A stretch of 64,000 bases of DNA from Nostoc sp. TCL26-01 (GCF_013393945.1 NZ_CP040297.1:6662809-6726808), one strand, 5' to 3'; shown: positions 33,136 through 42,976, counted from the stretch's first letter. Numbers and translations are program-made. Notes: generated by a model not told the origin, from the letters alone.

Positions 33136-34434
33136 TTATCGATTATTCCACTGTTGGGCTGCATCTTCTACAGCTTTATCTACAGTTTTCTCACCTAACA
33201 TTGCCGCTTGGAGATTTTCATAAATTGCTTTTTGCAGCTTATTAAAATCCTTCAAAGTAGGAGTTAAAATTTCTGCTTGTTGGAGTTGTTTCGCACTAAT
33301 AACTCTAGCTTTTTCCACAGTAGAAGCAGTGGCTGGCACATCTTGAAAGTAGGGATCAGATAAGGCTTTGATGGTTGAGGGTAAAACATTAGCCGCTTTG
33401 GCAAAAGCTAATTGATTTTCGTCATTGGTGACAAATAGAGCAAATTTCACCGCCGCATCAGGTTGTTTGGTATCACGGGGAACAACAATATTCATCACCG
33501 CTACATTTTTCTTACCCGTGTCACCAGTAAGTTGGGGTGCGATTAAAGAAGCTTGAGCGATTTTTGGCGCATTATTGGCGATGGTTTTGAGAAACTCTGG
33601 TCCTGAAGCCAGAAAAGCTGTTTCCCCAGATTGGTATAAATCGATCGCATGACGATGACCTTGAGTTAGGGCTTCTTTGGGTAATAACCCTTTTTTGTAA
33701 AGGTCTACCCAATACTGAAACGCAGCTTTACCTTGGGGAGAATTAAAAGCGGCTTTCCCCTGAGTATCTACTAGAGTGACTCCCATTTGCACAAAAGATT
33801 CTAAAACCTCTCCGGAATCTTGCGGAACAAACGTCACAAAAAAAGCGTATTTCCCAGTCTTATCTTTAATTTGCTGCGCCACTTGGGCTAATTGGGCGTA
33901 AGTAGCAGGTGGTGTACTGATACCTGCCTGTTTTAATAAATCGGTGTTATAAATGGTTAACCTTGTGGTCAAGTACCAAGGAATACCGAAACTTTTGCCA
34001 TTGAGAGTGCTGGCTTGCCAAATATTTGGTAGATAGGAGGAACGGACTGTTGGGGGAACTTTTGTATCTAAATCTATCCAGGCATTTCTTCCTGCTAGTT
34101 GGGATGCAAAATCTGGATTGAGGTTAACAACATCAGGTGGCGTTTTTGCGGAGACAGCTGTTAAGATTTTGTTCTCCATTGCCGACCAGGGAACATCAAC
34201 CCAGTTCACTTTGATACCGGGATTTTGTGACTCAAAATTGGCGATTAAGCTTTGGAAATAGTTAGTAAATTGAGGTTGGAGTTGCATTGTCCAAAACTCA
34301 ATTTTTGCTGTTCCGGAAGCAGTTGGTTGATTGTTTGTTGCCACTTTTCCTGGACTACAACTAACAATCCAACTGGTGATTAAACCCAGCATTGCCCAAG
34401 CAATCAATTGTTTAAATTTTTGCAATCTCATCAT
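33136..34434 (-). CDS. Sugar ABC transporter substrate-binding lipoprotein
   Basis: A 432-residue periplasmic binding protein. The N-terminus has a signal helix (LIAWAMLGLITSWIVSC) ending in a lipobox with Cys at about residue 26. The mature part begins IEFWTMQLQPQFTNYFQSLI and has KILTAVSAKTPPDVVNLNPD and GIPWYLTTRLTIYNTDLLKQ, matching CUT1 (MalE/UgpB type) receptors. It captures an oligosaccharide or sugar ester at the outer face of the inner membrane. No permease is beside it. Two start ATGs are adjacent; the choice changes one residue. Confidence 0.88.
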   Translation of the reverse strand: MMRLQKFKQLIAWAMLGLITSWIVSCSPGKVATNNQPTASGTAKIEFWTMQLQPQFTNYFQSLIANFESQNPGIKVNWVDVPWSAMENKILTAVSAKTPPDVVNLNPDFASQLAGRNAWIDLDTKVPPTVRSSYLPNIWQASTLNGKSFGIPWYLTTRLTIYNTDLLKQAGISTPPATYAQLAQVAQQIKDKTGKYAFFVTFVPQDSGEVLESFVQMGVTLVDTQGKAAFNSPQGKAAFQYWVDLYKKGLLPKEALTQGHRHAIDLYQSGETAFLASGPEFLKTIANNAPKIAQASLIAPQLTGDTGKKNVAVMNIVVPRDTKQPDAAVKFALFVTNDENQLAFAKAANVLPSTIKALSDPYFQDVPATASTVEKARVISAKQLQQAEILTPTLKDFNKLQKAIYENLQAAMLGEKTVDKAVEDAAQQWNNR

Positions 34435-34717
34435 CTTTCCAGTATTTTTACGCTTGATCAGGGTGAAAAGCTTATGCAGAATTGTCGAGATTATAGTTCA
34501 AATTAAACCGCTTTGCGGAATCAAGAGTCTGTAGTCAAAATTCCCTAGTCATTAGTCCTGAGTAAATCATCTCAACTTACACATTCATCATGAAGCAGAG
34601 AGTTGATGACAAAATCTCGGAGTAGTTAACTAATGACCAATGACTAATGACTCATGACTACTACTTAGTTCTCAGTACAATTTAAATTTTCAATTTAGCA
34701 GTTTGGCGGGCATAACT

Positions 34718-35824
34718 GTGGTGAAAAGTTTCAGTAGTCTATTCGGCAAATCTCACAAAGGGGTGGGGATCGAAATTGCGCCAGAACGGGTGAATGTGGT
34801 GCAGATACGCAAACAGCGTCAGGGATTGAAACTAGAATCCCTCACATCAGTCGCAGTTCCTGAAGGAATTGTAGCCGATGGGCAAATCACTGATCCCCCA
34901 GCAATGGCGCAATTAATTCAGCAGGCTTTGGCGGAGAGTAAAATCAAAACTTCGCGGGTAGCAACTGGCGTACCAGGAAGAGATTCGATTGTGCGGATCA
35001 TCCCTGTACCCGCCGAGTTGGATGACAAAGAATTGCGGGATATGGTGTTGAATCACGAAGCCGGGTTGTATTTACCCTATCCCCGTGAAGAGGCTGACGT
35101 AGATTATCAGAAACTTGGGTACTTTGTAGATGAAGACGGCATCGAAAAAGTGCAGGTACTTTTAGTGGCTACTCGCAAGGAGGTAACAGATACATATATT
35201 CGTACTTTTGAGCAAGCAGGATTGCAAATCAGCGTCTTAGAGATTAACAGTTTTGCCCTGATTCGGACAATTCGGGATCAACTGCGGCAATTTGGGCCAC
35301 AAGAAGCAGTTGTATTAGTTGATATCGAGTTTGACAGTACAGAAATTGCGATCGTCATTAACGGAGTACCGCAATTTTCTCGCACTGTGCCAATTGGGAC
35401 TTATCAAATGCAGATGGCAATGGCTAGGGCAATGAGTTTACCCACATCACGAGACATGGAAATTTTACAGGGAATTACGATTCCGGTAAATTCTGGGGAT
35501 GGTGAGAAAACTGGGGTGACAGAAGCTGATCCTGGACTGGCGAGTGTGTTGCGAATTTTGGGAGAACTCACAGACGAGTTACGCCGTTCTATCGATTTTT
35601 ACTTAAATCAGAGTGAAAACTTAGAAGTAGCGCAGATTTTGCTGGGAGGGCCTGGAGGTGGACTGCAACAGCTAGATGAATTTTTTACTCAACGATTGAG
35701 TATACCAACTAGCCAAATAGATCCTATAGGGTCTTTGTCATTGCAGGTTGATCCGGAAAAGTACCCCTCTACACAACGTTCTGGTTTAGCGATCATTCTT
35801 GGTTTAGGGATGCGGGAGGTTTAA
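34718..35824 (+). CDS. pilM: Type IV pilus assembly protein PilM
   Basis: An actin-like ATPase that links the cytoplasmic pilus motors to PilN. The start is placed at the GTG at 34718 (MVKSFSSLFGKSHKGVGIEI); the neighbouring GTG at 34721 or a TTG at 34703 are alternatives. Motifs: GVGIEIAPERVNVVQI, VATGVPGRDSIVRIIPVPAE, VVLVDIEFDSTEIAIV (phosphate site) and ILLGGPGGGLQQLDEFFTQR. First of four codirectional pil genes. Confidence 0.93.
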   Translation: MVKSFSSLFGKSHKGVGIEIAPERVNVVQIRKQRQGLKLESLTSVAVPEGIVADGQITDPPAMAQLIQQALAESKIKTSRVATGVPGRDSIVRIIPVPAELDDKELRDMVLNHEAGLYLPYPREEADVDYQKLGYFVDEDGIEKVQVLLVATRKEVTDTYIRTFEQAGLQISVLEINSFALIRTIRDQLRQFGPQEAVVLVDIEFDSTEIAIVINGVPQFSRTVPIGTYQMQMAMARAMSLPTSRDMEILQGITIPVNSGDGEKTGVTEADPGLASVLRILGELTDELRRSIDFYLNQSENLEVAQILLGGPGGGLQQLDEFFTQRLSIPTSQIDPIGSLSLQVDPEKYPSTQRSGLAIILGLGMREV

Positions 35825-35827
35825 TAA

Positions 35828-36598
35828 ATGTACAGTCTAGATATTAATTTTCTCAAAGACCGCCCAGCTTACCAAAGCAACCCGGACAAAAAGTCAGGAG
35901 GAGTTAAACTACCGACTGGGAGCTTAACTCCTGTATATATAGGAGTTGGTCTGGGTTTGAGTCTGCCGATCTTTGTGGGTGTGGGTTGGTGGTTTTTGCA
36001 AGCGAAAAATCTGGAACTAGAACAGGCGATCGCACTCTTAGATCAGGAGAATAAAAAATTAGACGCAGAAATCAGCAATATCAACAAAATCAAGGAACAG
36101 ACTAACGCTGTCAAAGGCGAAACTCAAAGTCTAGTCACTGTATTTGACCAAATTCGTCCTTGGTCTGCCATGTTAGAAGATTTGCGCGATCGCATTCCAG
36201 GATCTGTACAAATCGAAAACGTCAAGCAAATCCCCCCAGTCCCGCCAGTCGAAGGACAACCCCCCGGTAATCCGGCTGGTGGTATAGAAATTACCGGGTT
36301 AGCACGCTCTTTTAACGATGTCAATGACTTCTTATTAACCCTGCAACAGTCCCGCTTCTTAAAGGCTTCTGAAAGTAAAATTATCACGGCTTCTCTAGTA
36401 GATGCGCCTGTACAACAGGCTAGCAGCAATTCTAAAGGTATAGCCATCAAACCCCCGCAAATAGTCAGATATACCATTCAATCAAGTCTCAGTGATGTTC
36501 CCGCTTCTGAATTAATTCGGGAGTTAGAACAAAAAGGCACTGTAGGACTAGTAACTCGAATTCGCAGTATGCAACAAACAGGAGTCATTACAAGATGA
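35828..36598 (+). CDS. pilN: Type IV pilus inner-membrane assembly protein PilN
   Basis: A 256-residue bitopic protein. The N-terminal YSLDINFLKDRPAYQ contains the conserved INFL segment that binds PilM; one transmembrane helix spans about residues 36-53, followed by a coiled coil (LEQAIALLDQENKKLDAEIS) and a periplasmic domain with IEITGLARSFNDVNDFLLTL. It starts 3 bases after pilM with GGGAGG as ribosome site and overlaps pilO. Confidence 0.92.
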   Translation: MYSLDINFLKDRPAYQSNPDKKSGGVKLPTGSLTPVYIGVGLGLSLPIFVGVGWWFLQAKNLELEQAIALLDQENKKLDAEISNINKIKEQTNAVKGETQSLVTVFDQIRPWSAMLEDLRDRIPGSVQIENVKQIPPVPPVEGQPPGNPAGGIEITGLARSFNDVNDFLLTLQQSRFLKASESKIITASLVDAPVQQASSNSKGIAIKPPQIVRYTIQSSLSDVPASELIRELEQKGTVGLVTRIRSMQQTGVITR

Positions 36599-37353
36599 CG
36601 CTGAGTGATGATTTAAATTTTGCCGAACAGGCTGCTGATTTAGATGCAGACGCATCAGCTTACCCCGTCCTCTTTGGGGTCAGTTTCACACCGAAAATTA
36701 TCGGTATTATAGTCGGTGTAGTCGGACTAGCCGGCGCTGTATATATGTTGCTCAATCTGGTCATGCCAGCTTGGGATAGCTATCAACAAAAGCAGGCACA
36801 AAGTAACGATTTGCAAGGGCAAATAACCCAGAAAAAAGCCACTGTCAAACAGATGGACAAGGTAAAAGAGGAATTAGCTCAAGCAAAACAGCAAAAACAA
36901 CAAGTTCTCGGATTATTTGCTGATGAAAAAACCCTAGATACTTTGCTGTTAGATTTAAATCGTCTAGTTGAATCTAGTAATGCACAAATTCCTCTCAATG
37001 CTGTCAAAGCCAAACTACAAAAGTTTGTCCCGACTATACAAAAACCCGAACCAGTGATCGATGGCTCTCTAGGAATAGCAGTTAACGGTAAGCTAAAACG
37101 CACTGGCGTGAATATTGAAATCGTTGGCACTTATGAACAAACTCAATCGATTATTCGGAATATAGAGCGTCTACAGCCCTTATTAATAGTCAGAGACTAT
37201 CAATCAACCTTAGCTCCCGTACAAAATACTAGCCCATCAGGTAAATTAATTCGCAGGATAGGGGCAGCTCCTATTACCACAGCCTTTCAACTACAAGCAT
37301 TAATGCCCCTTAGCTCTGAAGAAATGGCAGCTGCGGCTCAACCGAAGAAGTAG
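36595..37353 (+). CDS. pilO: Type IV pilus inner-membrane assembly protein PilO
   Basis: A 252-residue protein with one transmembrane helix (IIGIIVGVVGLAGAVYMLLN), a coiled coil (KKATVKQMDKVKEELAQAKQ) and a ferredoxin-like periplasmic domain (VNIEIVGTYEQTQSIIRNIE). It pairs with PilN to form the alignment ring. The start ATG overlaps the pilN stop by 4 bases. The 120 bases to pilQ contain short AT repeats only. Confidence 0.92.
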   Translation: MTLSDDLNFAEQAADLDADASAYPVLFGVSFTPKIIGIIVGVVGLAGAVYMLLNLVMPAWDSYQQKQAQSNDLQGQITQKKATVKQMDKVKEELAQAKQQKQQVLGLFADEKTLDTLLLDLNRLVESSNAQIPLNAVKAKLQKFVPTIQKPEPVIDGSLGIAVNGKLKRTGVNIEIVGTYEQTQSIIRNIERLQPLLIVRDYQSTLAPVQNTSPSGKLIRRIGAAPITTAFQLQALMPLSSEEMAAAAQPKK

Positions 37354-37473
37354 GAGATTGAGAAATAAATTCAATATTCAAAATTCAAAATTAAGAATTT
37401 AAGAATTAAGAATTAATGACTCACTACTCTGAGATTTTTGATTAACAAGGTTTTATTAGGTGAGGAATGAACT

Positions 37474-39834
37474 GTGAAACAGCTTCACGGTAATAGTTTG
37501 GTTTTAGGTGCGGCTGCTTTTGTCTTCCTAGCAGCGCAACCAGTGTGGGCGCAAACAACTCAAGTTACAGAAGTCAAGCTAAATCCGGCCGATGGCGGAC
37601 TTAGTGTTGTTTTAAAAACTTCTGCCGGTTCGCGCCCACAGGTTTTTACAACTAAAAGAGATAAAGCTCTAGTTGCAGATTTAATCAATACTCAATTACG
37701 CTTACCCCAAGGGAAGAATTTCCGTCAAGAAAATCCCGTGGCAGGTATTGCATCAGTCGAGGTTGTGCAACTGGATGCTAATAGTATCCGTGTCATCGTG
37801 ACTGGTAGTAACGATACACCAAGTAGTCAACCTGTGGTACGTAAGCAAGATGGCATTACTCTTGGCTTTATTCCATCAGGAAGTACTACAGCATCAGTAC
37901 CAGTTACTCCCACTCCAAAACAGCCTGTAGCCACAACGCCACCACCAGCTACAACACCCCCTGCATCTATACCAGTACCACCGACTTCACAACCCGGTGT
38001 GCTTGTACCCAACCCAGAAGTGACAATTGACGGCAAACCAGCCCAACCATCAGGCCCTGGTCAACCTCTCAGCCAAGCACCACCTTTCTTACCCAGAGCT
38101 GTTGCTCCTCCTGTCGGTGATATCGCCATTTCTGCTACCGATGCTTCTCCCACTACTATAGATTTAGGTACTCAAGAACGTGTCCCCCGGTTGGTGTTGC
38201 GCGATGCACCAGTCAGGGAAGTTTTGTCATTACTCGCCCGTGCGGCTAATTTAAACTTGGCTTATATCAGCAGTGATCCTACTGGTGGTACAACTGCTCC
38301 TGCAAATGCACTGCAAACAATTTCCTTAGATATTGAAAATGAGCCTGTACAAGACGTATTTAACTACGTTTTGCGTTTGAGTGGTTTAGAAGCCAACCGC
38401 AGCAACAGAACAATTTTTGTGGGGCCGAAACTACCTAACTCCACTCGTGATGTCGTGATGCGTAACTTGCGGTTGAATCAAGTAAGTGTGGGAGTTGCTT
38501 TAAACTTTTTAGTCGGCTTGGGTGCAGAAACAGCCGTCAGCCGTGAACGCCAAGTTACTAACGTCAATGCTGTACCCGTGGGGACTGGTGTTGCACCTAT
38601 TACTCAAACCCAGACAACCACAGAAACCAGAGTTGAAACTCAAAGGATAGATTTTAAAGACTCCAATCCATTACTCAGAGGTTTACAGGCATTAGGAGAT
38701 GAGCGTACCAATTCTCTCACCTTAATTGGCCCACCAAGAGTAGTTGATATGGCAATGACTCAAATAACTCAGCTTGATATCCGTCGTCGTCAAGTGGTAG
38801 TTAATGTCAAAATTATTGATGTAAATCTTTCAGGAGAGCAACTTTATAACAGCAGCTTTTCTTTTGGCCTTGGTAATAATTACTTCTCTGTTGATGGTGG
38901 CGCAGCATCTCTAAATTTTGGTGGTTCCAGACCAGCCACTAGTACTGAAGCAAGAAATAGTATAACTAGTACACCTGTTACTGAGAACACACTCCAAAAC
39001 GCAAATTTATTTTTGGGTGATGGTTTTTTTAACGCATCAGGTAGACCATCAGCTGAGGCTGGCATTAGCTCAAATCCGTCACAACCAGGTATTACAGACT
39101 TCACTCCAGGAACTCGAGGAACAGCGACTACTCCCGGTACTCCTGATACATACACATTTGCATTACCAACTCTTTATCAGTTCCCCAAACGTCTGCTAGC
39201 AAGTTTGCAGGCTCAAGTTGTAAGTGGTAATGCTAAAATTTTGACTGACCCGACTTTAATTGTACAAGAAGGTCAAACGGCTAATGTCAAACTTACTCAA
39301 GAAGTATTAGGAAATCTCACAAGCTTGGTAACTCGTGGTGATGGTACTTCTACACAAACAATCACAGCCGAAAAAACCGATGTGGGTTTAACCTTAGCAG
39401 TTAAAGTTGAGCGCATTGATGACAATGGTTTCGTTTCTTTATCCGTAGCTCCTGTTGTCAAAGCACCACAATCTTCGGCTGATGTGAATGTTGGAGGAGG
39501 CAATACTCAAAAAATATTTTTAGTGTCTGAACGCTCCTTAAATTCTGGTACAATTCGTCTAAGAGATGGACAGACATTAATTCTTAGTGGCATCATTCAA
39601 GACCAAGATAGGGCAACTGTAACGAAGGTTCCTATTTTAGGTGATATTCCGTTAATTGGTTCACTATTCAGAAGAACAAATAGAACTAATGAACGCAGAG
39701 AGGTAATTGTGTTGCTCACGCCTCAAGTGATGGATGATTCTGAGAATTCTTCTTATGGCTATAACTATACTCCTAGCCCAGAAGTGCGACAAATTCTTGA
39801 GCGCCGTGGTTTGAATACGCCTAATAAGCGATAA
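37474..39834 (+). CDS. pilQ: Type IV pilus outer-membrane secretin PilQ
   Basis: A 786-residue secretin, the outer-membrane channel for the pilus. GTG start with AGGTGAGG upstream; signal peptide to PVWAQ. Residues about 27-115 form an AMIN domain, followed by a Pro/Thr-rich linker (VTPTPKQPVATTPPPATTPP), secretin N-domains (VREVLSLLARAANLNLAYIS; LNQVSVGVALNFLVGLG) and the secretin core ending ILSGIIQDQDRATVTKVPIL, GDIPLIGSLFRRT, REVIVLLTPQVM. An insert rich in Ser/Thr/Asn lies in the core (SRPATSTEARNSITSTP onwards). The separately encoded pilin is at 9634. Confidence 0.95.
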   Translation: MKQLHGNSLVLGAAAFVFLAAQPVWAQTTQVTEVKLNPADGGLSVVLKTSAGSRPQVFTTKRDKALVADLINTQLRLPQGKNFRQENPVAGIASVEVVQLDANSIRVIVTGSNDTPSSQPVVRKQDGITLGFIPSGSTTASVPVTPTPKQPVATTPPPATTPPASIPVPPTSQPGVLVPNPEVTIDGKPAQPSGPGQPLSQAPPFLPRAVAPPVGDIAISATDASPTTIDLGTQERVPRLVLRDAPVREVLSLLARAANLNLAYISSDPTGGTTAPANALQTISLDIENEPVQDVFNYVLRLSGLEANRSNRTIFVGPKLPNSTRDVVMRNLRLNQVSVGVALNFLVGLGAETAVSRERQVTNVNAVPVGTGVAPITQTQTTTETRVETQRIDFKDSNPLLRGLQALGDERTNSLTLIGPPRVVDMAMTQITQLDIRRRQVVVNVKIIDVNLSGEQLYNSSFSFGLGNNYFSVDGGAASLNFGGSRPATSTEARNSITSTPVTENTLQNANLFLGDGFFNASGRPSAEAGISSNPSQPGITDFTPGTRGTATTPGTPDTYTFALPTLYQFPKRLLASLQAQVVSGNAKILTDPTLIVQEGQTANVKLTQEVLGNLTSLVTRGDGTSTQTITAEKTDVGLTLAVKVERIDDNGFVSLSVAPVVKAPQSSADVNVGGGNTQKIFLVSERSLNSGTIRLRDGQTLILSGIIQDQDRATVTKVPILGDIPLIGSLFRRTNRTNERREVIVLLTPQVMDDSENSSYGYNYTPSPEVRQILERRGLNTPNKR

Positions 39835-40292
39835 GACTTAATACCAATTCATAATTCGTAATACCCTACGGGTTAGCCGTAAGGCTTTCTCGGAGAGTAG
39901 GCTTGCGCCTACGTAATTCGTAATTGAATAGTTCAGATATTATGTGGGATTAGCGAATTGGTGTTATGAAGACAATTTAGTTTAAACTAAGTTCGACAAG
40001 TCTGTTTTGACCTCTTCCCCAACCCCTTTGCCTTACAGAGGGGATTACCTGCATTTCTCACAAAACGGTAGGGGCGGGTTTACGAGATATTCGTGAATAA
40101 TTGAAGCATATTTGTTAACCCGCCCCTACAGCCTCTAAACTGCGGTTTGATCTATTTCGTGAGAAATTCGGGATTATGGTATTGTGGATTAAAATTTATC
40201 CGGACTCAATCTTGATTGTAAAGGAAAAACAAAAGCGATCGCTCACTGGATGCGATCGCCTAAATCAAATCCTCAATGATAATTGCTTACTC
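39835..40292. other. Repeat-bearing intergenic region after pilQ
   Basis: 458 bases. Left part has AATTCGTAATACCCTACGGG and TACGTAATTCGTAATTG, pieces of an AATTCGTAA-type dispersed repeat; the centre holds the 125-bp element at 40048-40172; the right part has two overlapping HIP1-type GCGATCGC words forming a short palindrome (40236-40260) that may end the parvulin transcript. No gene seen. Confidence 0.5.
40048..40172. mobile_element. 125-bp palindromic element (uninterrupted copy)
   Basis: Ends are complementary: CCTGCATTTCTCACAAAA at the left, and the right end reads TTTCGTGAGAAATTCGGG. Inside, TAGGGGCGGGTT pairs with AACCCGCCCCTA around an AT-rich centre. A second copy at 49797-50302 has the same ends and centre but is split by an insertion. 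It has no coding capacity; it behaves like a MITE. Confidence 0.7.
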
Positions 40293-41024
40293 TCATTCTG
40301 CATCAGTAATTACACTGACTTGTTTCTGTTGTTCCTGTAACCAACCCTCAAATAACTCATTTAATAGTCTTGCTTTCATTGGCTCATCCAATTGGGCTGG
40401 TATGAGTTTTTCTACCCGCAGAATGACGAACCATTCAGCAATACGGGCTGGCGGGGAAATTTGACCTGGTTGGTAGGTAGAAATTAGTTGTACCATTGCT
40501 GGATGCAGTGAACTCAGTTCTACAGGGCCGACTAAACCACCAGTTTGAGCTTCTGGGCCTTGTGAATATTTTTGTGCTACTTCTGTAAAGGTTTGTTCTT
40601 TGGCTTGCAGGCGGAAGTAGAGTTCTTGGGCTAGTCCAGCATCTTGAGTTCGTAGTAAGGAATAAATTACCTTATCTAATTTACCCTTCAACTGAAAAAA
40701 ATAAGACTCTAGTTTGTGACCCCAAGTATCTTGCTTATATTTTTCTAGTCTGATTTTTCGCATCAGCAGATGCTCCAATTGCTCGATGCTCAAACCTTGA
40801 TGCGCCATCCATGCTTGAATGTCGGCTTCTTGGGCTAACTGCTTCTCGGCGAAAAACCTCTGTTTTGCTTGGGCTAATTCTTCAGCCTCACACTTTATTG
40901 GTGTTATAGCTTCATCGATAATTAATTCCCGTAGTAATTGTGGTAGCAGTTGATAACTAGCTAGTAAGGGAATGAGTTCACTAGATTGAATTGTCCGGTT
41001 CCCGATTTGCAGCACTTCAGTCAT
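40293..41024 (-). CDS. Parvulin-type peptidylprolyl isomerase
   Basis: A 243-residue SurA/PpiC-like protein without a signal peptide. The N-terminal half is helical (SELIPLLASYQLLPQLLREL; WMAHQGLSIEQLEHLLMRKI), the rotamase domain spans about 125-215 (FTEVAQKYSQGPEAQTGGLV, AEWFVILRVEKLIPA). Such cytoplasmic parvulins in cyanobacteria often accompany ABC-type peptide or toxin exporters; no exporter is adjacent here, so its client is unknown. Confidence 0.85.
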   Translation of the reverse strand: MTEVLQIGNRTIQSSELIPLLASYQLLPQLLRELIIDEAITPIKCEAEELAQAKQRFFAEKQLAQEADIQAWMAHQGLSIEQLEHLLMRKIRLEKYKQDTWGHKLESYFFQLKGKLDKVIYSLLRTQDAGLAQELYFRLQAKEQTFTEVAQKYSQGPEAQTGGLVGPVELSSLHPAMVQLISTYQPGQISPPARIAEWFVILRVEKLIPAQLDEPMKARLLNELFEGWLQEQQKQVSVITDAE

Positions 41025-41715
41025 TATCTGCTTGGTTTGGCGCTCTTAAGTGATAGATGCTGAGTCAGTATCAGACAATGCCGTGATACTTGGACTTTGT
41101 GGTACAGCTCTAAGATTTTAATAGCAAGAATCCGCAATTTATGTAAAGTTTTATCGAAAATTCCCCGTATTTGTGGGTAACTCCTCTTTGACTTTTGAGC
41201 AAGACTTATACCATTTCACTTTAATAATGATACAAATACGTGAGTCCGTCAGTCCGTCAGGGATTGTAAATCCCTGTCTCATAGCTAAAGTCCTCTCAAG
41301 AGGACTGAATATCAGAGTCCATTTTAATGGACTTAAGCTATGAGACCACCGTTTTAACGGTGGGCGGACAATACCCAACGAGTAAGCTATATGTATCAGG
41401 ATTTTTGTGAATTGGTATTAGCACTTGCCCAAAAAGCTATCCCGTTGACTAGGAGACTATGCAGCAAGTCAGGGATTGTAAATCCCTGTCTCATAGCTAA
41501 AGTTCTCTCAAGAGGACTGAATATCAGAGTCCATTTTAATGGACTTAAGCTATGAGACCACCGTTTTAACGGTGGGCGGACAATACCCAACGAGTAAGCT
41601 ATATGTATCAGGATTTTTGTGAATTGGTATTAGCACTTGCCCAAACAGCTATCTCGTTCACTAGGAGACTATGCAGCCAGTCGAGTTTCGATGGCAGTGA
41701 AATCCACTTCTGTCC
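41025..41715. other. Intergenic region dominated by a 212-bp tandem repeat
   Basis: 691 bases between the parvulin and SRPBCC genes, both on the minus strand. 41257-41680 is the tandem repeat; the flanks include TATACCATTTCACTTTAATA (41209-41228). The small minus-strand open frames here are copies of the repeat, not genes. Confidence 0.6.
41257..41680. repeat. Two tandem 212-bp units rich in nested hairpins
   Basis: Units 41257-41468 and 41469-41680 are almost identical. Each contains GGGATTGTAAATCCC, an outer stem TCTCATAGCT/AGCTATGAGA enclosing GTCCTCTCAAGAGGAC and GTCCATTTTAATGGAC hairpins, then CCACCGTTTTAACGGTGG. The pattern resembles REP-like or IS200/IS605-derived foldback DNA. A further TC at 41681 marks the recurring junction. 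Confidence 0.8.
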
Positions 41716-42156
41716 TTAAACTACATCTTCAGCTGTTTGTTTAAGGTAATCTAACCAACTTTTGAGGGAGGTATCCAGCATCGTCTGCATCATGCTTCTT
41801 AACAGTACGATTAACCAACCGTCAAATGACTCCTCAGTTCTGACAAGTACACCTTTTTCTTGAGGTTCAAGTATCCATATATGAATAGCTTGCGTCCCAA
41901 ATGCCTTACCTGTCCAGCTAATTCGACGTTGATCCTCAACTTCTTCCAAGGTTGATACAATGGCCGTGCCATTGGATTTCCACCGAAAGATAGAAGTAGG
42001 CTGAAGTGATCCTTCTAGTTTTGACTCGGAAACATTGGGATACCAAAGATGCCAATGATTAATATCAGTCAGCAGTTGCCAAATGGTCTGCTTTGAGGCG
42101 TTAATGATAATTTCATGCCGGGCAGCTACGGGTGCTTTTGAATTGATTTCCATCAC
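41716..42156 (-). CDS. SRPBCC-family ligand-binding protein
   Basis: A 146-residue START-like/polyketide-cyclase fold protein: RHEIIINASKQTIWQLLTDI, HWHLWYPNVSESKLEGSL, and the C-terminal helix LRSMMQTMLDTSLKSWLDYL. Members bind hydrophobic ligands or act as stress-response factors. It lies 61 bases downstream of a Crp-type regulator on the same strand and is probably cotranscribed with it. Two adjacent ATG starts are possible. Confidence 0.8.
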   Translation of the reverse strand: MMEINSKAPVAARHEIIINASKQTIWQLLTDINHWHLWYPNVSESKLEGSLQPTSIFRWKSNGTAIVSTLEEVEDQRRISWTGKAFGTQAIHIWILEPQEKGVLVRTEESFDGWLIVLLRSMMQTMLDTSLKSWLDYLKQTAEDVV

Positions 42157-42217
42157 ATCTATCTGTGGTATTTCTTTGATCCTAGTTAGCGCATATCATC
42201 CTCGGCATTGACTTGGG

Positions 42218-42802
42218 TTAAGAAATAGCGCGTAAATAAATTCTCCGCTTCAAACGACTGAGAGATTCGGGTTCAATTCCCAGATATGATGCCAGATAAT
42301 GCTGTGGAATGCGCCCTAACAGATGTGGTTCAACCTTGAGTAGGTGAAGATAACGCTGTTCCGGAGTGTCTCGGTACAAAGACATTAAGCGATCGCGCAA
42401 TTGAAAAGCAAGATATTCAACAATCAGCCGTAGTAATTTCTCGCCATCCGGTGCTGCTGAGAGTGCAGTAATTGCCTGTTGATTTAGTATCAGGACTTCC
42501 GCATCTTCAATTGCTTGGCAAGAAAAACAGGACTGACGTTGCCGCCGAAAACTCTCGTAGTCTCCGACGGTATGATTTTCTGGATGAAAAAACAATGTTA
42601 GTTCTTTGCCATCTTTTAGAAAAAACATCCGTAGACAGCCTTTGAGGGTTAAGCCCACAAACTCACAAATCTCACCTTCTCGAAACAAAAAATCTCCCTT
42701 ATGCAGTTTTCTTAAATTTAAGAGAGGATCAATTAACAGTGAGTCAACTTTGAATTGAGGATAAATTTTCTCAATGAATAAGTACAAGGCTTCGTACATC
42801 AT
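42218..42802 (-). CDS. Crp/Fnr-family cyclic-nucleotide-binding-type regulator
   Basis: A 194-residue protein. The N-terminal cupin-type sensor covers about 25-115 (LHKGDFLFREGEICEFVGLT, KDGKELTLFFHPENHTVGDY); the arginine-centred phosphate cassette of true cAMP binders is not evident. The C-terminal helix-turn-helix is IPQHYLASYLGIEPESLSRL with KRR. It may respond to redox or another signal (CFSC is near residue 92) and control the adjacent SRPBCC gene; both are inference. Confidence 0.82.
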   Translation of the reverse strand: MMYEALYLFIEKIYPQFKVDSLLIDPLLNLRKLHKGDFLFREGEICEFVGLTLKGCLRMFFLKDGKELTLFFHPENHTVGDYESFRRQRQSCFSCQAIEDAEVLILNQQAITALSAAPDGEKLLRLIVEYLAFQLRDRLMSLYRDTPEQRYLHLLKVEPHLLGRIPQHYLASYLGIEPESLSRLKRRIYLRAIS

Positions 42803-42976
42803 GAACCTCTGATGGTTTGATCTGCTAAATTAATCGCTCGTGAATGCTCAATTGCTACACCAAAGAGTGCAGCAAAGCTTAAGCAATTACAAATTATTTG
42901 TAGTTTACGGAACAATTACATAAGATTAGGTATCCATACAGATAAGTTTTTATAGTAAATCAGATATCAGCTCCGC

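Noticed and set aside
41151..41590. Two minus-strand open frames with the same start MGIVRPPLKRW
   Set aside because: They are the two copies of the 212-bp palindromic repeat read as protein; no coding evidence.
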